Assembly (NCBI RefSeq): GCF_000758755.1
Contig: NZ_JRMV01000279.1
Coordinates: 62,001-126,000, forward strand
Source of the DNA: Actinomyces sp. S6-Spd3
Lineage (GTDB): Bacteria; Actinomycetota; Actinomycetes; Actinomycetales; Actinomycetaceae
Direction: 5' to 3'
DNA length: 64,000 bases
The notes beneath the pieces are model-generated. The model was not told the origin of the DNA and searched no databases. It saw nothing but the letters and a program-made list of their open reading frames with translations. Shown in pieces: positions 53,010-62,816 of the stretch (position 1 is its first letter; each line of letters opens with the position of its first letter). The translations under genes and the position numbers were made by a program.

Positions 53010-54194
53010 TCACCGGTGGCCTCGCTCTTGATTGCCCTCAAAATAGGCAGCAAGGTACGGGGCCACCCGTGGCACATCGAAGGGAATATTGCCCTCGCGT
53101 AGCGACTTCGTTGCAAGAACCCCCGCGGCAACAGCCTCGCGCGCACCCAAAGGTGTCGGATCCGTTTGATCCCCGTGAGCAAGAAAACGCAAGAATTCGT
53201 CCATTGTCGCGACGTCGGCATCATCGTGACCACGAGCATCACCTCGGATCGGAATTTCGATGTCACCTTGAGGCTCCCAGCGACTCCGATGCTTCCAGAC
53301 ACGCACTACTCCCCCATCACCGTCACCGAAGTTTTCTGCGCGGCCTCGGGTTCCAATAACGGTGTAGTTTCGCCAGTAATCGGGAGTGAAATGGCACTGC
53401 TCGTAGGAAATCATGGTTCCAGAGACCTGTCTCATCATGAACATCGAGAGGTCTTCAACATCAATGACGGGGTTGAGTCCTGTGAGGGATTCCGGCGGCC
53501 AATTGTCAAAAGAAAACCAGTCACTCATCACGCTATCGCGGCGCTGGCCGCTGCGATCTGTGAGCTTTCCGTAGACCATGAGATCTCCCATTCCGACGAC
53601 CCGCTCGGGCACAGAATCGGAGAGCCAATTCATCACGTCAATATCGTGTGCGGCCTTTTGTAAGAGCAAGCCTGTCGTTCGGCTGCGGTCAGCGTGCCAG
53701 TCCTTGAAGTAGTAGTCGCCGCCGTTTCCCACGAAGTGCCGGCACCAGATTGCACGGACCTCGCCGATCAAACCATCACGAATAACCTGGCGAAGGATTC
53801 GGACAACGGCCATGTGGCGCATATTGTGTCCAACGTACAGCGGGGTCTTTGTGCGGAATGCGGTCTCAAGCACGCGATCGGCACCTTCAATGGTGATGGC
53901 GATGGGCTTTTCCAAGTAGACTCCAACCCCAGCTTCTAGCAGCTGGCATGTGATGTCTTCATGAGTGTCATCGGGGCTCGTAACAATTGCGGCATCAATT
54001 CCCAGGTCAAGAAGCTCTTCCAGACTTTCTACCCACGGATGGTCACCAAGGATTTCACGAGCGCGCTCGCGCATTGCGGGGTTGGGATCACAGCCGCCTA
54101 CTAGTTCAGCGGGTACCGAGGAAACCTGACAGTTTTCGGCAATGGAGCATCGCGCTCCCAATCCAATGATTCCAACGCGCAGAGGTTTGGACAT
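53010..54194 (-). CDS. Gfo/Idh/MocA-family oxidoreductase
   Basis: NAD(P)-dependent sugar or inositol oxidoreductase, 394 residues. Rossmann domain: RVGIIGLGARCSIAE, VTSPDDTHED, and the catalytic EKPIA; the C-terminal domain has the KAAHDIDVMNWL His/Asp pair seen in this family. The ATG at 54194 has GGAG six bases upstream. It stands alone among respiratory and quinone genes and its substrate cannot be told from this context. Confidence 0.88.
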   Translation of the reverse strand: MSKPLRVGIIGLGARCSIAENCQVSSVPAELVGGCDPNPAMRERAREILGDHPWVESLEELLDLGIDAAIVTSPDDTHEDITCQLLEAGVGVYLEKPIAITIEGADRVLETAFRTKTPLYVGHNMRHMAVVRILRQVIRDGLIGEVRAIWCRHFVGNGGDYYFKDWHADRSRTTGLLLQKAAHDIDVMNWLSDSVPERVVGMGDLMVYGKLTDRSGQRRDSVMSDWFSFDNWPPESLTGLNPVIDVEDLSMFMMRQVSGTMISYEQCHFTPDYWRNYTVIGTRGRAENFGDGDGGVVRVWKHRSRWEPQGDIEIPIRGDARGHDDADVATMDEFLRFLAHGDQTDPTPLGAREAVAAGVLATKSLREGNIPFDVPRVAPYLAAYFEGNQERGHR

Positions 54195-54318
54195 GAAGGC
54201 TCCATTCACACAGTCTTCTTCGACTCTCCCATTATGCTCCCCGAAACTACGGCCCATAAAAGGATCCGGCCGCTTGCAGTCCACACTCTGCAAACGACCG
54301 GAAGTCTTCCGCGCCCCT

Positions 54319-55035
54319 CTAGGCCTTGTAGGCTCGGTGAAGCGCAACAATGCCACCCGTGAGGTAACGATACTGCACATCGCTCCACCCGGCCTCGGCA
54401 ATCAAGGCTGCAACTTCGGGGGCACCCGGCCAGTCAAGGATCGACTCCGCCAAGTAGTCATAGGCAACATCATCCGAGGAGGCAAAGCGCGCAACCAGGG
54501 GCATCAGGTACTGGAGGTGCAGCGAGTAGCCCGCGCGCAGGAGCGCCGATGTCGGCGTCGAAAACTCGCAGACAAGCAAACGCCCACCCGGACGCGTCAC
54601 GCGAGACATCTCTTCCAAGGCGCGCTTCGGATCGGGAACATTTCGTAGTCCGTAGGAAATTGTGACCGCGTCAAAAGTATTGTCCGCAAAGGGAAGGTTC
54701 ATGGCATCGCCCTGAACGAAATCAACCTCGGGGTGACGCGCGCGTCCCACTTCAATCATTCCAGCCGAGAGGTCACATGCGACAACTCGAGCACCACTGC
54801 GCGCGATCGCTACCGATGAGGCGCCGGTCCCAGCGGCCAAGTCCAAAATATAGTCGGAAGGCCTGGGTTTGAGTGCCGCGGTCAGCGCCTTCATCCACAC
54901 AAAATTCATCCCGCCACTGAGCAGAGCGTTCATCACGTCGTAGCGCTGGGAGACGTCGTCAAACATCGCAGCTACTTCGTCTTGAGATTTTCCAAGATCG
55001 GCGCGGCGCGGCTGAGAGGAAGTGTATGCACTCAT
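54319..55035 (-). CDS. menG: Demethylmenaquinone methyltransferase
   Basis: SAM-dependent enzyme that adds the last methyl to the naphthoquinone ring. 238 residues: SQRYDVMNALLSGG, LDLAAGTGASSVAIA (SAM), DAVTISYGLRNVPDP, EFSTP; all standard UbiE/MenG. ATG at 55035, divergent from menF with 76 bases between. It and the oxidoreductase are both on the minus strand, 124 bases apart. Confidence 0.95.
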   Translation of the reverse strand: MSAYTSSQPRRADLGKSQDEVAAMFDDVSQRYDVMNALLSGGMNFVWMKALTAALKPRPSDYILDLAAGTGASSVAIARSGARVVACDLSAGMIEVGRARHPEVDFVQGDAMNLPFADNTFDAVTISYGLRNVPDPKRALEEMSRVTRPGGRLLVCEFSTPTSALLRAGYSLHLQYLMPLVARFASSDDVAYDYLAESILDWPGAPEVAALIAEAGWSDVQYRYLTGGIVALHRAYKA

Positions 55036-55099
55036 GTGTCTATTTTCCCATTTGTGCGTGTTTTAGGCACACTCAATCGCTCATGGACGTGCAGGGAAT

Positions 55100-55105
55100 T
55101 AGCAT
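55100..55105 (+). promoter_or_regulatory. -10 box of menF (leaderless)
   Basis: TAGCAT, then TGACTC and the ATG at 55112. The spacing equals that of both lipase copies, and the first four bases after the box (TGAC) are also the same. Confidence 0.5.
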
Positions 55106-55111
55106 TGACTC

Positions 55112-56398
55112 ATGCCCTCTCGACATTTCTCGACGATCCCGACGCTGTATTGCTGGGTTGATCTTATTGACCCTTCCAGCGAGTATGGGCGCGCGCCAAT
55201 CTTCTCTTTGCTTCCCTCCTCCGGGGTATGCGCGTGGATCCGCGACGAGGCCATGGTCGGTTGGGGGAAAGCCTGGTCCTGGAAGCGCGGGAAAGATCGC
55301 CCTCCTCTGGTCGAGGCCGGGGAAAATGCTGCGATCACCGAGGCCGCTCGCGTGTGGGATCTCCTGCGTGAAAAAGCCCAAGTTCATTGGGGCGAGGGCG
55401 CGCGCGACGCTTGGGGAAAGAACCTCCCCACTCTTCCCTTTGCATTTGTATCCTGCGCTTTTGAAGACGATGGTGAGCGCACGATCATCGTTCCGGAATT
55501 GACAATCATTACCTCCGGTTCGCAGCGCTTTGTCATCGCTGCTTCAACAGATTCTCGCGTGAAACCCGAATTTGCGCCGCCGATCCGCCAGCACACTCTT
55601 CCTTCGTACCTTGAGTGCGGCCCCGGCGCAATGGGCGAAGAACAGTGGCGCAAGGCTGTTGACGAGGTGATCGATGCGCTGCGCAACGAAGAGGCCGCAA
55701 AAGTTGTGATGGCACGCGACCTCACCATCAGCAGCGACAGTGAAATTAATGAGGCCGCCCTCGTTGAGAGTCTTCATGAGCGCTACCCGCAAACCTGGAC
55801 TTTTTCCGTTGACGGATTGATCGGTGCAACACCGGAAATGTTGGTTTCCTTGAAAGAGGGGCACCTTCACTCGCGGGTCCTAGCAGGAAGCTGTCTTCCC
55901 GAAGATGCGGAAAAGCTCCCGCTATCTTTGAAAGATCGCTCCGAACATCTTTTCGCCCTTGAATCGGTTGTCGCAGCTCTTCTGCCCGTTGCCCAGGACG
56001 TACGCGCACCCGCGCGTCCCGAGGTCCTCGTGCTCCCCAATATCGCTCACTTGTGTTCTGATGTTGACGCGTCTTTCCCCGAAGGCTCTGTTCTTGATGC
56101 TGTCGCACAGTTGCATCCAACGGCTGCGGTGTGCGGCACTCCCCTCGATGATGCTCTCGATCTGATTCATGCTCACGAGCGCATCGAAAGGGGTCGTTAC
56201 TCGGGACCGGTGGGATGGATTGACGGCGCCGGTAATGGCGAGTTTGGGATTGCGCTTCGTTGCGGTCAGATTGAAGATCACGGCCGCACCTTGCGAGTCT
56301 TCGCCGGCTGCGGAATCATGCCGGATTCGCTGTCGAGCAGCGAATTTGAAGAGACTCAGACCAAGATGCGGCCGATTCTTGAGGTTTTAGGCGTCTAG
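55112..56398 (+). CDS. menF: Isochorismate synthase
   Basis: Opens menaquinone synthesis by turning chorismate into isochorismate. 428 residues of the chorismate-utilising family: AAKVVMARDLTI, LIGATPEMLVS, RVLAGSCL, SLKDRSEH, AAVCGTPLDD and HERIERGRYSGPVGWID. The gene lacks a Shine-Dalgarno and has a -10 six bases upstream of ATG. Salicylate and anthranilate synthases share the fold, but menD, menC and menG close by support menaquinone. Confidence 0.93.
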   Translation: MPSRHFSTIPTLYCWVDLIDPSSEYGRAPIFSLLPSSGVCAWIRDEAMVGWGKAWSWKRGKDRPPLVEAGENAAITEAARVWDLLREKAQVHWGEGARDAWGKNLPTLPFAFVSCAFEDDGERTIIVPELTIITSGSQRFVIAASTDSRVKPEFAPPIRQHTLPSYLECGPGAMGEEQWRKAVDEVIDALRNEEAAKVVMARDLTISSDSEINEAALVESLHERYPQTWTFSVDGLIGATPEMLVSLKEGHLHSRVLAGSCLPEDAEKLPLSLKDRSEHLFALESVVAALLPVAQDVRAPARPEVLVLPNIAHLCSDVDASFPEGSVLDAVAQLHPTAAVCGTPLDDALDLIHAHERIERGRYSGPVGWIDGAGNGEFGIALRCGQIEDHGRTLRVFAGCGIMPDSLSSSEFEETQTKMRPILEVLGV

Positions 56399-56399
56399 C

Positions 56400-57776
56400 C
56401 TACTTCTCCGACTGGAGTTTTACGTGGACGGTGTTCTCAACGCCGTCACGCACGTAGGTCACCTTGACTTCCTGGCCACCCATGTAGCGCCGTACGTATC
56501 CGACCAGGGATTGCGCCGATGAAACAGTGTTGTCGTCGACAGCCGTGATGACGTCCCCGGCCCTCAATCCAGCGGCTTCTGCGCCCGAGCCCTGAGTCAC
56601 TGCTGAGATCTGCGCTCCCGCGCGAGTATCGTTTCCCACTCGTGCAGCGCCCGTCGTAATGGAAACTCCCAGCCGGGCGTGGTCGACCGTGCCATTTTGG
56701 ATGAGCTGATTGACAACGGAAACGACCAGGTCCGAGGGAATCGCAAAGCCTAGACCAATCGATCCCGCTTGAGAACTCGACGACGAGGACAGCGAGGCAA
56801 TCGAGGAGTTAATTCCGATCACTTGCCCATGCTCGTTGAAGAGAGGACCGCCAGAGTTACCGGGGTTGATCGAGGCGTCGACCTGAATTGCGTTCGTCGT
56901 CACCGCCTGGTTGTTTTGCTGTTGAAGCTGATTGAAGGGGTCTTTCGAATTGCCCTGGTCATTCGATTCGGAGGCCTGCACCTGGACGGGACGGTTAAGC
57001 GCCGAGATAATTCCGGTCGTTACGGTATTTGATAGGCCCAGGGGTGAACCGATCGCCATGACGGGCTGACCGACCTTGAGGTCGGAAGATTGACCGAATT
57101 GCGCGGCGACCAGATCCGAAGGCGGGTTGACCAGGCGAATCACTGCGAGGTCTGTGCTTTGGTCAGTTCCAACGATTTTTGCTTCGTAAATTCGCCCGTC
57201 GGTCAGGGTGACTTGGATTCTTCCGCTTCCGTCGACGACCGAGGAGATGACGTGGTAGTTGGTGACGATGTTTCCGGAGGAATCAACAATCGCGCCTGAT
57301 CCGACGCCGGAAGAGCTTTGTCCTGAGACGTTGATTGTCACGACCGCGGGAGACACGGTTGCCGAAACCGCTTCCCAATCGACTGCAGTTCCAGCAGAGT
57401 TTGCTTGTGCTGGCGCGGAAGTCTGACTGACCAAGGGAGTGGTAACAGAGGAACGCAGATTCTGGCCAAGTACCAGGGTTCCACCGGTTGCCATTCCGAT
57501 ACTGCAGACCATGGCAAGGAAGAGGGCTCCCCAACCCGGGCCACGCCTGACCGGAGCGGGCGCAACGGTAACCGGTGCCGCCTCTACAGTTTCTGCGCCG
57601 GTTTCCTCTGCCGAGGCGACCGGCGTACTCTGCGAAAAGCTTGCGTCACTAGCATCCGGAGCTGCGGGAGTTGGAAGGACAGGGCTAGGAGTTTCCGAGG
57701 CGTTTTGCTCGGGTGCTTCATTCATCTGCGGTTGGAAGCGTGCGCCGTCTTCGGGTGTATTTTCGTCAGTATTCAT
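56400..57776 (-). CDS. HtrA/DegP-type serine protease with PDZ domain
   Basis: Membrane-anchored quality-control protease. 458 residues: a disordered acidic cytosolic N-terminus (about 80 residues, Pro/Ala/Glu-rich), one membrane helix (about 83-105), a trypsin-like domain with triad His in TNYHVI, Asp in STDLAVI and Ser in GNSGGPL, then one PDZ domain (about 370-455, GAEAAGLRAGDVITAV). It contains a Gln/Asn-rich insert and a Ser-rich run near the active site. ATG at 57776 preferred to the TTG at 57782. Convergent to menF, stop to stop, one base apart. Confidence 0.95.
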   Translation of the reverse strand: MNTDENTPEDGARFQPQMNEAPEQNASETPSPVLPTPAAPDASDASFSQSTPVASAEETGAETVEAAPVTVAPAPVRRGPGWGALFLAMVCSIGMATGGTLVLGQNLRSSVTTPLVSQTSAPAQANSAGTAVDWEAVSATVSPAVVTINVSGQSSSGVGSGAIVDSSGNIVTNYHVISSVVDGSGRIQVTLTDGRIYEAKIVGTDQSTDLAVIRLVNPPSDLVAAQFGQSSDLKVGQPVMAIGSPLGLSNTVTTGIISALNRPVQVQASESNDQGNSKDPFNQLQQQNNQAVTTNAIQVDASINPGNSGGPLFNEHGQVIGINSSIASLSSSSSSQAGSIGLGFAIPSDLVVSVVNQLIQNGTVDHARLGVSITTGAARVGNDTRAGAQISAVTQGSGAEAAGLRAGDVITAVDDNTVSSAQSLVGYVRRYMGGQEVKVTYVRDGVENTVHVKLQSEK

Positions 57777-57819
57777 CGCCAACCCATTTCAATCGTTATC
57801 AATTTGTTACATTAGCATG

Positions 57820-59526
57820 CTACAGGGCTCGCAGATACGCAATATCTTTCGTCGGTCGCGAAATAGGAAGATGAAGAATTTCCAGTCCTTCAACTGGTGA
57901 CGTAAGGATCTCGCGAAGCTGGGTAAGCGATGAAATCGTGCGGGTTTTTACGCCGTATGCCGCGCCAAGTGCGGGGATATCCGCGCGCTGCGAAACCCCG
58001 AAATAACGCTCATACATTTCCGCCGGTGCTGTGCGCCCGTGCTCAAGGCTTTCAAAGATTGAGCCACCGGAATCATCAAGAACGATTACTCGAAGAGGCG
58101 GAAACTCTTCACCGCGAGGCAGTCCCAAACCAGAGGCGTCGTGTAAGAAAGTCAGGTCCCCCATCACCGCAGTCACCCCCGAGCAATCTGCACCTTCGAG
58201 GCGCGCGCACGCGCTCGCCCATCCAAGAGCGGTTGAGGTATTGCCATCGATTCCCGCCAATCCTCGATTCGACCAGACCTGGGTGGGGCCACTGGCATTT
58301 TCGTGGCGATGCGCGATGAGGTCAGCGATACGAACCGGGTTGGAAGCCCCGAGGAAAATCTTCGGGCACAGCTGCCACACGATATCCATCACTCCAAGTG
58401 CGCTCGGGGTATCCCCATAAGAGGCAATCATCTCCTCGATCCCCGCGCGCACTTCTTTCACGCGTTCACGCAGCGCCTCAAGTAGGGGAAGTTGGCGGGC
58501 CTCGTCCACGCAATCACTGTCTTGAAGAGATGGGACAACACATGATGCACTTCCGTGCAGATCGGGCCACTCACCGTAGGAGGCAACGACCACGACTCGT
58601 TTACCGGAAGCACACACAGCCTGAACCGGACGCGACAAGGTCGGACGCCCCGTCACAATGATCTGCTCAAAAAGCCCCGTGATCTCTTCATCGCCAAGAA
58701 AAGTCTGCTGGAAAGGAATACGCACATCTTCAGGAACACCGGTCACCATTGGCTCGGCGAAAACTGGAACCCGCGAGCGAGCGGCCCATTCAAGCACTGC
58801 GCTCTCAGCTCCCTGTCCCGCAATGACGACGGTTGGACGCACTGGATCAAGAATGTTCTCACTGAGGGGATCACGAAGAAATTGCGCGGGATAGACCGAT
58901 ACTGCCGAGCGCCGGTTCCCTTCATGGGCCTCGCATACACTCTCGGTCTGGAAATCTTCGGGAACCAGCGGATCACGGAATTCACAATTGATATGAACGG
59001 GGCCAGGAGTACCGCTCGGCAGACCAGCACTTGCCGCAAGCGCGCGGCACATGCGATCAGGAATGCTCCCCAGTTCTTCTCTCGCGGTCGAGAAGTTCCA
59101 CTCCCCCACGACGTGAGGCGAGAAAAGTCCCTGCTGCGTCATAGTTTGCGAGGCCCCAACCCCGTGCAGGTCGACGGGGCGATCCGCGCTGATCGCCAGC
59201 AGCGGAACATGGGAATAGTGGGCCTCGACAATCGCGGGATAGAGCTCAGCGACTGCACTCCCCGAGGTCGTGATGACGCAGGCGCGCGCTGGGCCTCGTC
59301 GCTGCGAAGCACTCGCATCAAGGTTCAATCCCAAGGCGAAGAAGGCGGCGGAGCGTTCGTCGAGCCTGACGTGAACGCGAATCGGACTCTTGGCCTGAGC
59401 TTCCAGGCGCGCAAGAGCATAGGCGAAAGGAGCATTGCGCGATCCAGGACAGTACACGAAGTCGCGAACTCCGCCTGCGATCAGGGAGTCAATGATGCCT
59501 TGCGCTAGAGCTTGTGATGGGAACAT
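57820..59526 (-). CDS. menD: SEPHCHC synthase
   Basis: ThDP enzyme that joins 2-oxoglutarate and isochorismate, second step of menaquinone synthesis. 568 residues: FVYCPGSRNAPFAYAL, RLDERSAAFFALGL, ITTSGSAVAELYPA, SADRPVDLHGVGASQT, and the C-terminal ThDP/metal motif AVMGDLTFLHDASGL. ATG at 59526, 10 bases after menC. Interesting in that the gene follows carbohydrate genes in the same direction. Confidence 0.95.
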   Translation of the reverse strand: MFPSQALAQGIIDSLIAGGVRDFVYCPGSRNAPFAYALARLEAQAKSPIRVHVRLDERSAAFFALGLNLDASASQRRGPARACVITTSGSAVAELYPAIVEAHYSHVPLLAISADRPVDLHGVGASQTMTQQGLFSPHVVGEWNFSTAREELGSIPDRMCRALAASAGLPSGTPGPVHINCEFRDPLVPEDFQTESVCEAHEGNRRSAVSVYPAQFLRDPLSENILDPVRPTVVIAGQGAESAVLEWAARSRVPVFAEPMVTGVPEDVRIPFQQTFLGDEEITGLFEQIIVTGRPTLSRPVQAVCASGKRVVVVASYGEWPDLHGSASCVVPSLQDSDCVDEARQLPLLEALRERVKEVRAGIEEMIASYGDTPSALGVMDIVWQLCPKIFLGASNPVRIADLIAHRHENASGPTQVWSNRGLAGIDGNTSTALGWASACARLEGADCSGVTAVMGDLTFLHDASGLGLPRGEEFPPLRVIVLDDSGGSIFESLEHGRTAPAEMYERYFGVSQRADIPALGAAYGVKTRTISSLTQLREILTSPVEGLEILHLPISRPTKDIAYLRAL

Positions 59527-59536
59527 GTCTTTTCTT

Positions 59537-60598
59537 CTATTGATAGTGCGCCATTTCAGCAAGGCGCTCAGCCCAGGACTGAGTAAGAGAGCTGTCAGTA
59601 GGTGCTTCGCTCACTAAAGCTTCATTCAAGGAAAGCTCGGATGGAATCATGCACCCGTCCTGGATGAGCGCGGGGGTGAGCGCAGTGTCCGCTGCTAGCA
59701 GATTAGCGGTCCCCAGCCCGCACGCGCGTGGTTCCTGATCCAGAGCACATGCCACTCGCGCGGCGTAATCCAAGCCGAAGCTGGTCTCGAGCGCCGAAGA
59801 GATCACCAGCGGCATGGGGAGTTCTTCAACGAGGCGAGTAACCGCACGACCTCCACCTAGTGGCGCGATCTTGATGACGGCGACATCCGCGGCTTCTAGA
59901 CGCGCGACTTTGAGGGGGTCCTCCGCGCGACGAATCGATTCATCTGCTGCGATGGGAACGTCTTGTTTTCGACGCAGCCATGCGAGGTCTTCAACTGCCA
60001 TGCAGGGCTGTTCAACGTACTCAAGTCCGCCCACTGCCTCTGCTGCACGATTCAAACGGGCAATCCACGTCAGAGCACTCTCCCGGTCCCATGCCCCATT
60101 GGCATCGACACGTACCCTCGCGGATGACCCGTGTCGTTCGGCTAACGCCTCGGCGACTGCCTCGACGCGCCTGCAATCACGCTCAAGGTCGGAACGTGCA
60201 TCGGCAACCTTTACTTTCGCGGTCATCCACTGGGGTGCGTCGAGTATCCTCTGGCGTGCAGCAGCGGCCTCGATCACGGGAATCGTCACATTGAGTGGGA
60301 TCTTTGATCGACGAGGCCGCGGCGAGGCAATGCGCGCAGCCTCCAATGCGCTGGCAAGCCAAGCAGCAGATTCCTGGGGGTCGTAATCCCAAAACGGAGC
60401 ACACTCTCCCCATCCCTCTTCGCCATGGAAGAGAAGGCCTTCGCGCACATCAATCCCCCGAAAACGCACACGCATGGGGATTGAATAGACGAGCACCCGA
60501 TCAATCCCCTCGAACACGCGTCGCGTATCGGAAGGTAGTTGCTCAAGGGAGAGTTCGTGGAGACGGAGAGGCGAAGCATCCGCATGCGTCTTCTCCAC
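59537..60598 (-). CDS. menC: o-Succinylbenzoate synthase
   Basis: Enolase-superfamily dehydratase that turns SHCHC into o-succinylbenzoate. 353 residues: catalytic Lys in TAKVKVA, metal Asp in VRVDANGAWD, Glu in YVEQP, Asp in IAADES and second Lys in VIKIAPLGG. It reads from a GTG at 60598 with AAGGG upstream; it starts 11 bases after the beta-galactosidase stop, so the two are probably cotranscribed. An N-acylamino-acid racemase is unlikely with menD next door. Confidence 0.93.
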   Translation of the reverse strand: MEKTHADASPLRLHELSLEQLPSDTRRVFEGIDRVLVYSIPMRVRFRGIDVREGLLFHGEEGWGECAPFWDYDPQESAAWLASALEAARIASPRPRRSKIPLNVTIPVIEAAAARQRILDAPQWMTAKVKVADARSDLERDCRRVEAVAEALAERHGSSARVRVDANGAWDRESALTWIARLNRAAEAVGGLEYVEQPCMAVEDLAWLRRKQDVPIAADESIRRAEDPLKVARLEAADVAVIKIAPLGGGRAVTRLVEELPMPLVISSALETSFGLDYAARVACALDQEPRACGLGTANLLAADTALTPALIQDGCMIPSELSLNEALVSEAPTDSSLTQSWAERLAEMAHYQ

Positions 60599-60609
60599 TA
60601 TGCGATCCC

Positions 60610-62769
60610 TTATCTCTCAACGACTAGTGCTGAACGCGGAGCTAGGACCACGTGTCCCGTGCATTCCCTTCCGCTGAGAAGATCTTTGCCCACAATCCCG
60701 CTCAGTTCAACTGCACGATCGGAATGGTTGAGGAGGAAGAGGAAACCCTCGCGTTCCTGTGCCTCAACTCCTCGAGGAAGATCGGGGAACACGGGGAGGA
60801 GGCGCGCGTAGCTCGCCCACATGCGCACAAGGACCGATCGCGAGAGTGCATCGAAGTCGGCTGCGGCATACCACACCGAACCCTGACCAACTCGGTTTCG
60901 GCTCAGTGCGCACGCTCCCGCTAGGTCAACTCCGCCGCCTCGGCCATCAAAGTAGGCCACGCACTCAACGCCGGCCGAGGAATTTCCTTCGCCGAGGCCT
61001 CGCCACTCATGTTCACCGGCGGGAACGATCTTTTCGGCCCAGCGTCCCGAGCGCAGGTCTTTGGCAGCGTCTCCAACCAGCTCAATGGTTCGCTTGAGAG
61101 CCTCGTTGTCGGTATCGATTCCGCACCAGTTCAGGGCAGCGGGAGTTTCTACGGCACCGGAAATCCTGTAAGCAGTGCTCTCGCGAGCATCGTAAGTGCG
61201 CCCCTGAGAGGGCCCGGTCAAGGTCGAGTGTTCGACAACCTTCACTCCGGCAAGGTCTGCAAGAGAGCCCAGGTATCCGCCCAAGATCGCACCGCACTGG
61301 CTGTCCACAACGGCGCTTGGGGCGGTGATAACTACCTGCGCGCCGCGCTCGGCGGCAATGCGCAAAGAGTGCGCCATGTTGGGGTAGTCGATGAAGACTG
61401 CCGGCACAACGATGAGATCGTAGGAGGTGAAGTCGTTATCGACACCCACGACATCGGTCGCGATTCCCGCTTCCCACAGGCTTTGGTGCCAGGACTTAGC
61501 GGGCGCGAAGTTCCCCCACGAATCTGTGGGATTTTCAGAACTAATCGGACCGATCGCATAGTGGCGTGCCCACTCGCTCTCCCAGTCAATGACAACTGCA
61601 GCGCGGGCACTCATGCGAGTCCCCGTAATAGGCGCCAAAGACTTTAGAGCTTGACCGGTGCTCACAACATCCGTCCAGATCGGCGAGTCCTCACCCGAAT
61701 GCGGGACCATTCCAGAGTGGAAGGTTTCCGACCCCTTGGCGGATTGGCGCCATTGGAATTGGAGGATTCCATCCGCTCCGTGAGCGAGCCTTGCGATGGT
61801 CCACAAAAGGAACTGTCCGGGGCGCTTGGGAGAGTTTTGGGGTCGCCACTGCACCGCGCCGGGGCTCTGTTCCATCAGCAGCCAGGGAGCACCATCGCCG
61901 AGGCCGCGCATGACGTCACCCTGCCATGCGATGTCGTGTGCAGCCTGAGGATCTGCGGGGTCCGGATAAGAATCATCAGCGATGATGTCACACAGTGGTG
62001 CCCACTTGCGGTAGTCGAGAAGCGGGAAGGTCCCCATAAAATTCGTCGTGATTGGTCGGTCCGAATAGCGACGAATCACTTCTCGTTCACGTTCCATCTG
62101 GGAACGCAGAGCGTAGTCACTAAAGCGACGCCAATCCAGCATTTGCCCGGGGTTGTAGAAGGTGGGCATTGCACGGGGAGGCTGAATTTCTTGGATATCC
62201 CTATAGGTTTGGGACCAAAATGCAGTTCCCCAGGCCCGATTGATCGCCTGAAGATCCCCGTATTTCTCCACGAGCCAGCGTCGAAATGCCGCAGCGGACT
62301 CATCATCGAAGCTCTCTGCCGTGTGACAGGCGTATTCGTTCGAAATATGCCACATGACGACGCCGGGATGGTCGCCAAAACGGCGCGCCATGGCCTCGGT
62401 CAACTCGCAAGCTTTGCGGCAAAAAAGCTCGCTTGAGGGGTTGTACTGCTGGCGCGAGCCGAATCCTAAACGCACGCCTCGAGAATCGACGGGAAGAGTC
62501 TCGGGATAGCGCTGCGCCATCCAGGCCGGAGGGGAAGCAGTCCCATTGGCCAGATCCACGCTAATCCCGGCATTGTGGAGCTGGTCAATGAGGTCTGCTA
62601 GCCACTCGAGGTCGTAGTGCCCTTCTTCGGATTCAAGAGATGCCCAGGAAAAGATTCCTAGAGATATCAGATTGACTCCGGCCTCGACCATGCGTTCGAT
62701 GTCGCGCAGGTTGGTCTCGCGGTCCCACTGTTCAGGGTTCCAATCTCCGCCGTAGGCAATCGTATCCAT
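60610..62769 (-). CDS. Beta-galactosidase, GH42 family
   Basis: Cytosolic retaining glycosidase that frees galactose from beta-galactosides. 719 residues, no signal peptide. The N-terminus GGDWNPEQWD is typical of GH42; the acid/base Glu is in WHISNEYAC and the nucleophile Glu in LLMEQSPGAVQW; a trimerisation/beta-sandwich part follows from about residue 400. It follows two sugar ABC permease genes in the same direction (47-base gap with AAGGATAGG), so it likely acts on the imported oligosaccharide, such as lacto-N-type or galacto-oligosaccharides. A regulator is not in the window. Confidence 0.95.
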   Translation of the reverse strand: MDTIAYGGDWNPEQWDRETNLRDIERMVEAGVNLISLGIFSWASLESEEGHYDLEWLADLIDQLHNAGISVDLANGTASPPAWMAQRYPETLPVDSRGVRLGFGSRQQYNPSSELFCRKACELTEAMARRFGDHPGVVMWHISNEYACHTAESFDDESAAAFRRWLVEKYGDLQAINRAWGTAFWSQTYRDIQEIQPPRAMPTFYNPGQMLDWRRFSDYALRSQMEREREVIRRYSDRPITTNFMGTFPLLDYRKWAPLCDIIADDSYPDPADPQAAHDIAWQGDVMRGLGDGAPWLLMEQSPGAVQWRPQNSPKRPGQFLLWTIARLAHGADGILQFQWRQSAKGSETFHSGMVPHSGEDSPIWTDVVSTGQALKSLAPITGTRMSARAAVVIDWESEWARHYAIGPISSENPTDSWGNFAPAKSWHQSLWEAGIATDVVGVDNDFTSYDLIVVPAVFIDYPNMAHSLRIAAERGAQVVITAPSAVVDSQCGAILGGYLGSLADLAGVKVVEHSTLTGPSQGRTYDARESTAYRISGAVETPAALNWCGIDTDNEALKRTIELVGDAAKDLRSGRWAEKIVPAGEHEWRGLGEGNSSAGVECVAYFDGRGGGVDLAGACALSRNRVGQGSVWYAAADFDALSRSVLVRMWASYARLLPVFPDLPRGVEAQEREGFLFLLNHSDRAVELSGIVGKDLLSGRECTGHVVLAPRSALVVER

Positions 62770-62816
62770 TTACCTATCCTTCCCAGCACCTCGTGGTGGC
62801 TCGACAGCGGGACTGA

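Noticed and set aside
53010-54194. Gfo/Idh protein as the 2,7-anhydro-sialic acid oxidoreductase (NanOx/YjhC)
   Set aside because: The family is right, but it lies 24 kb from the sialic-acid block and lacks any sequence feature by which I could tell NanOx from other members.
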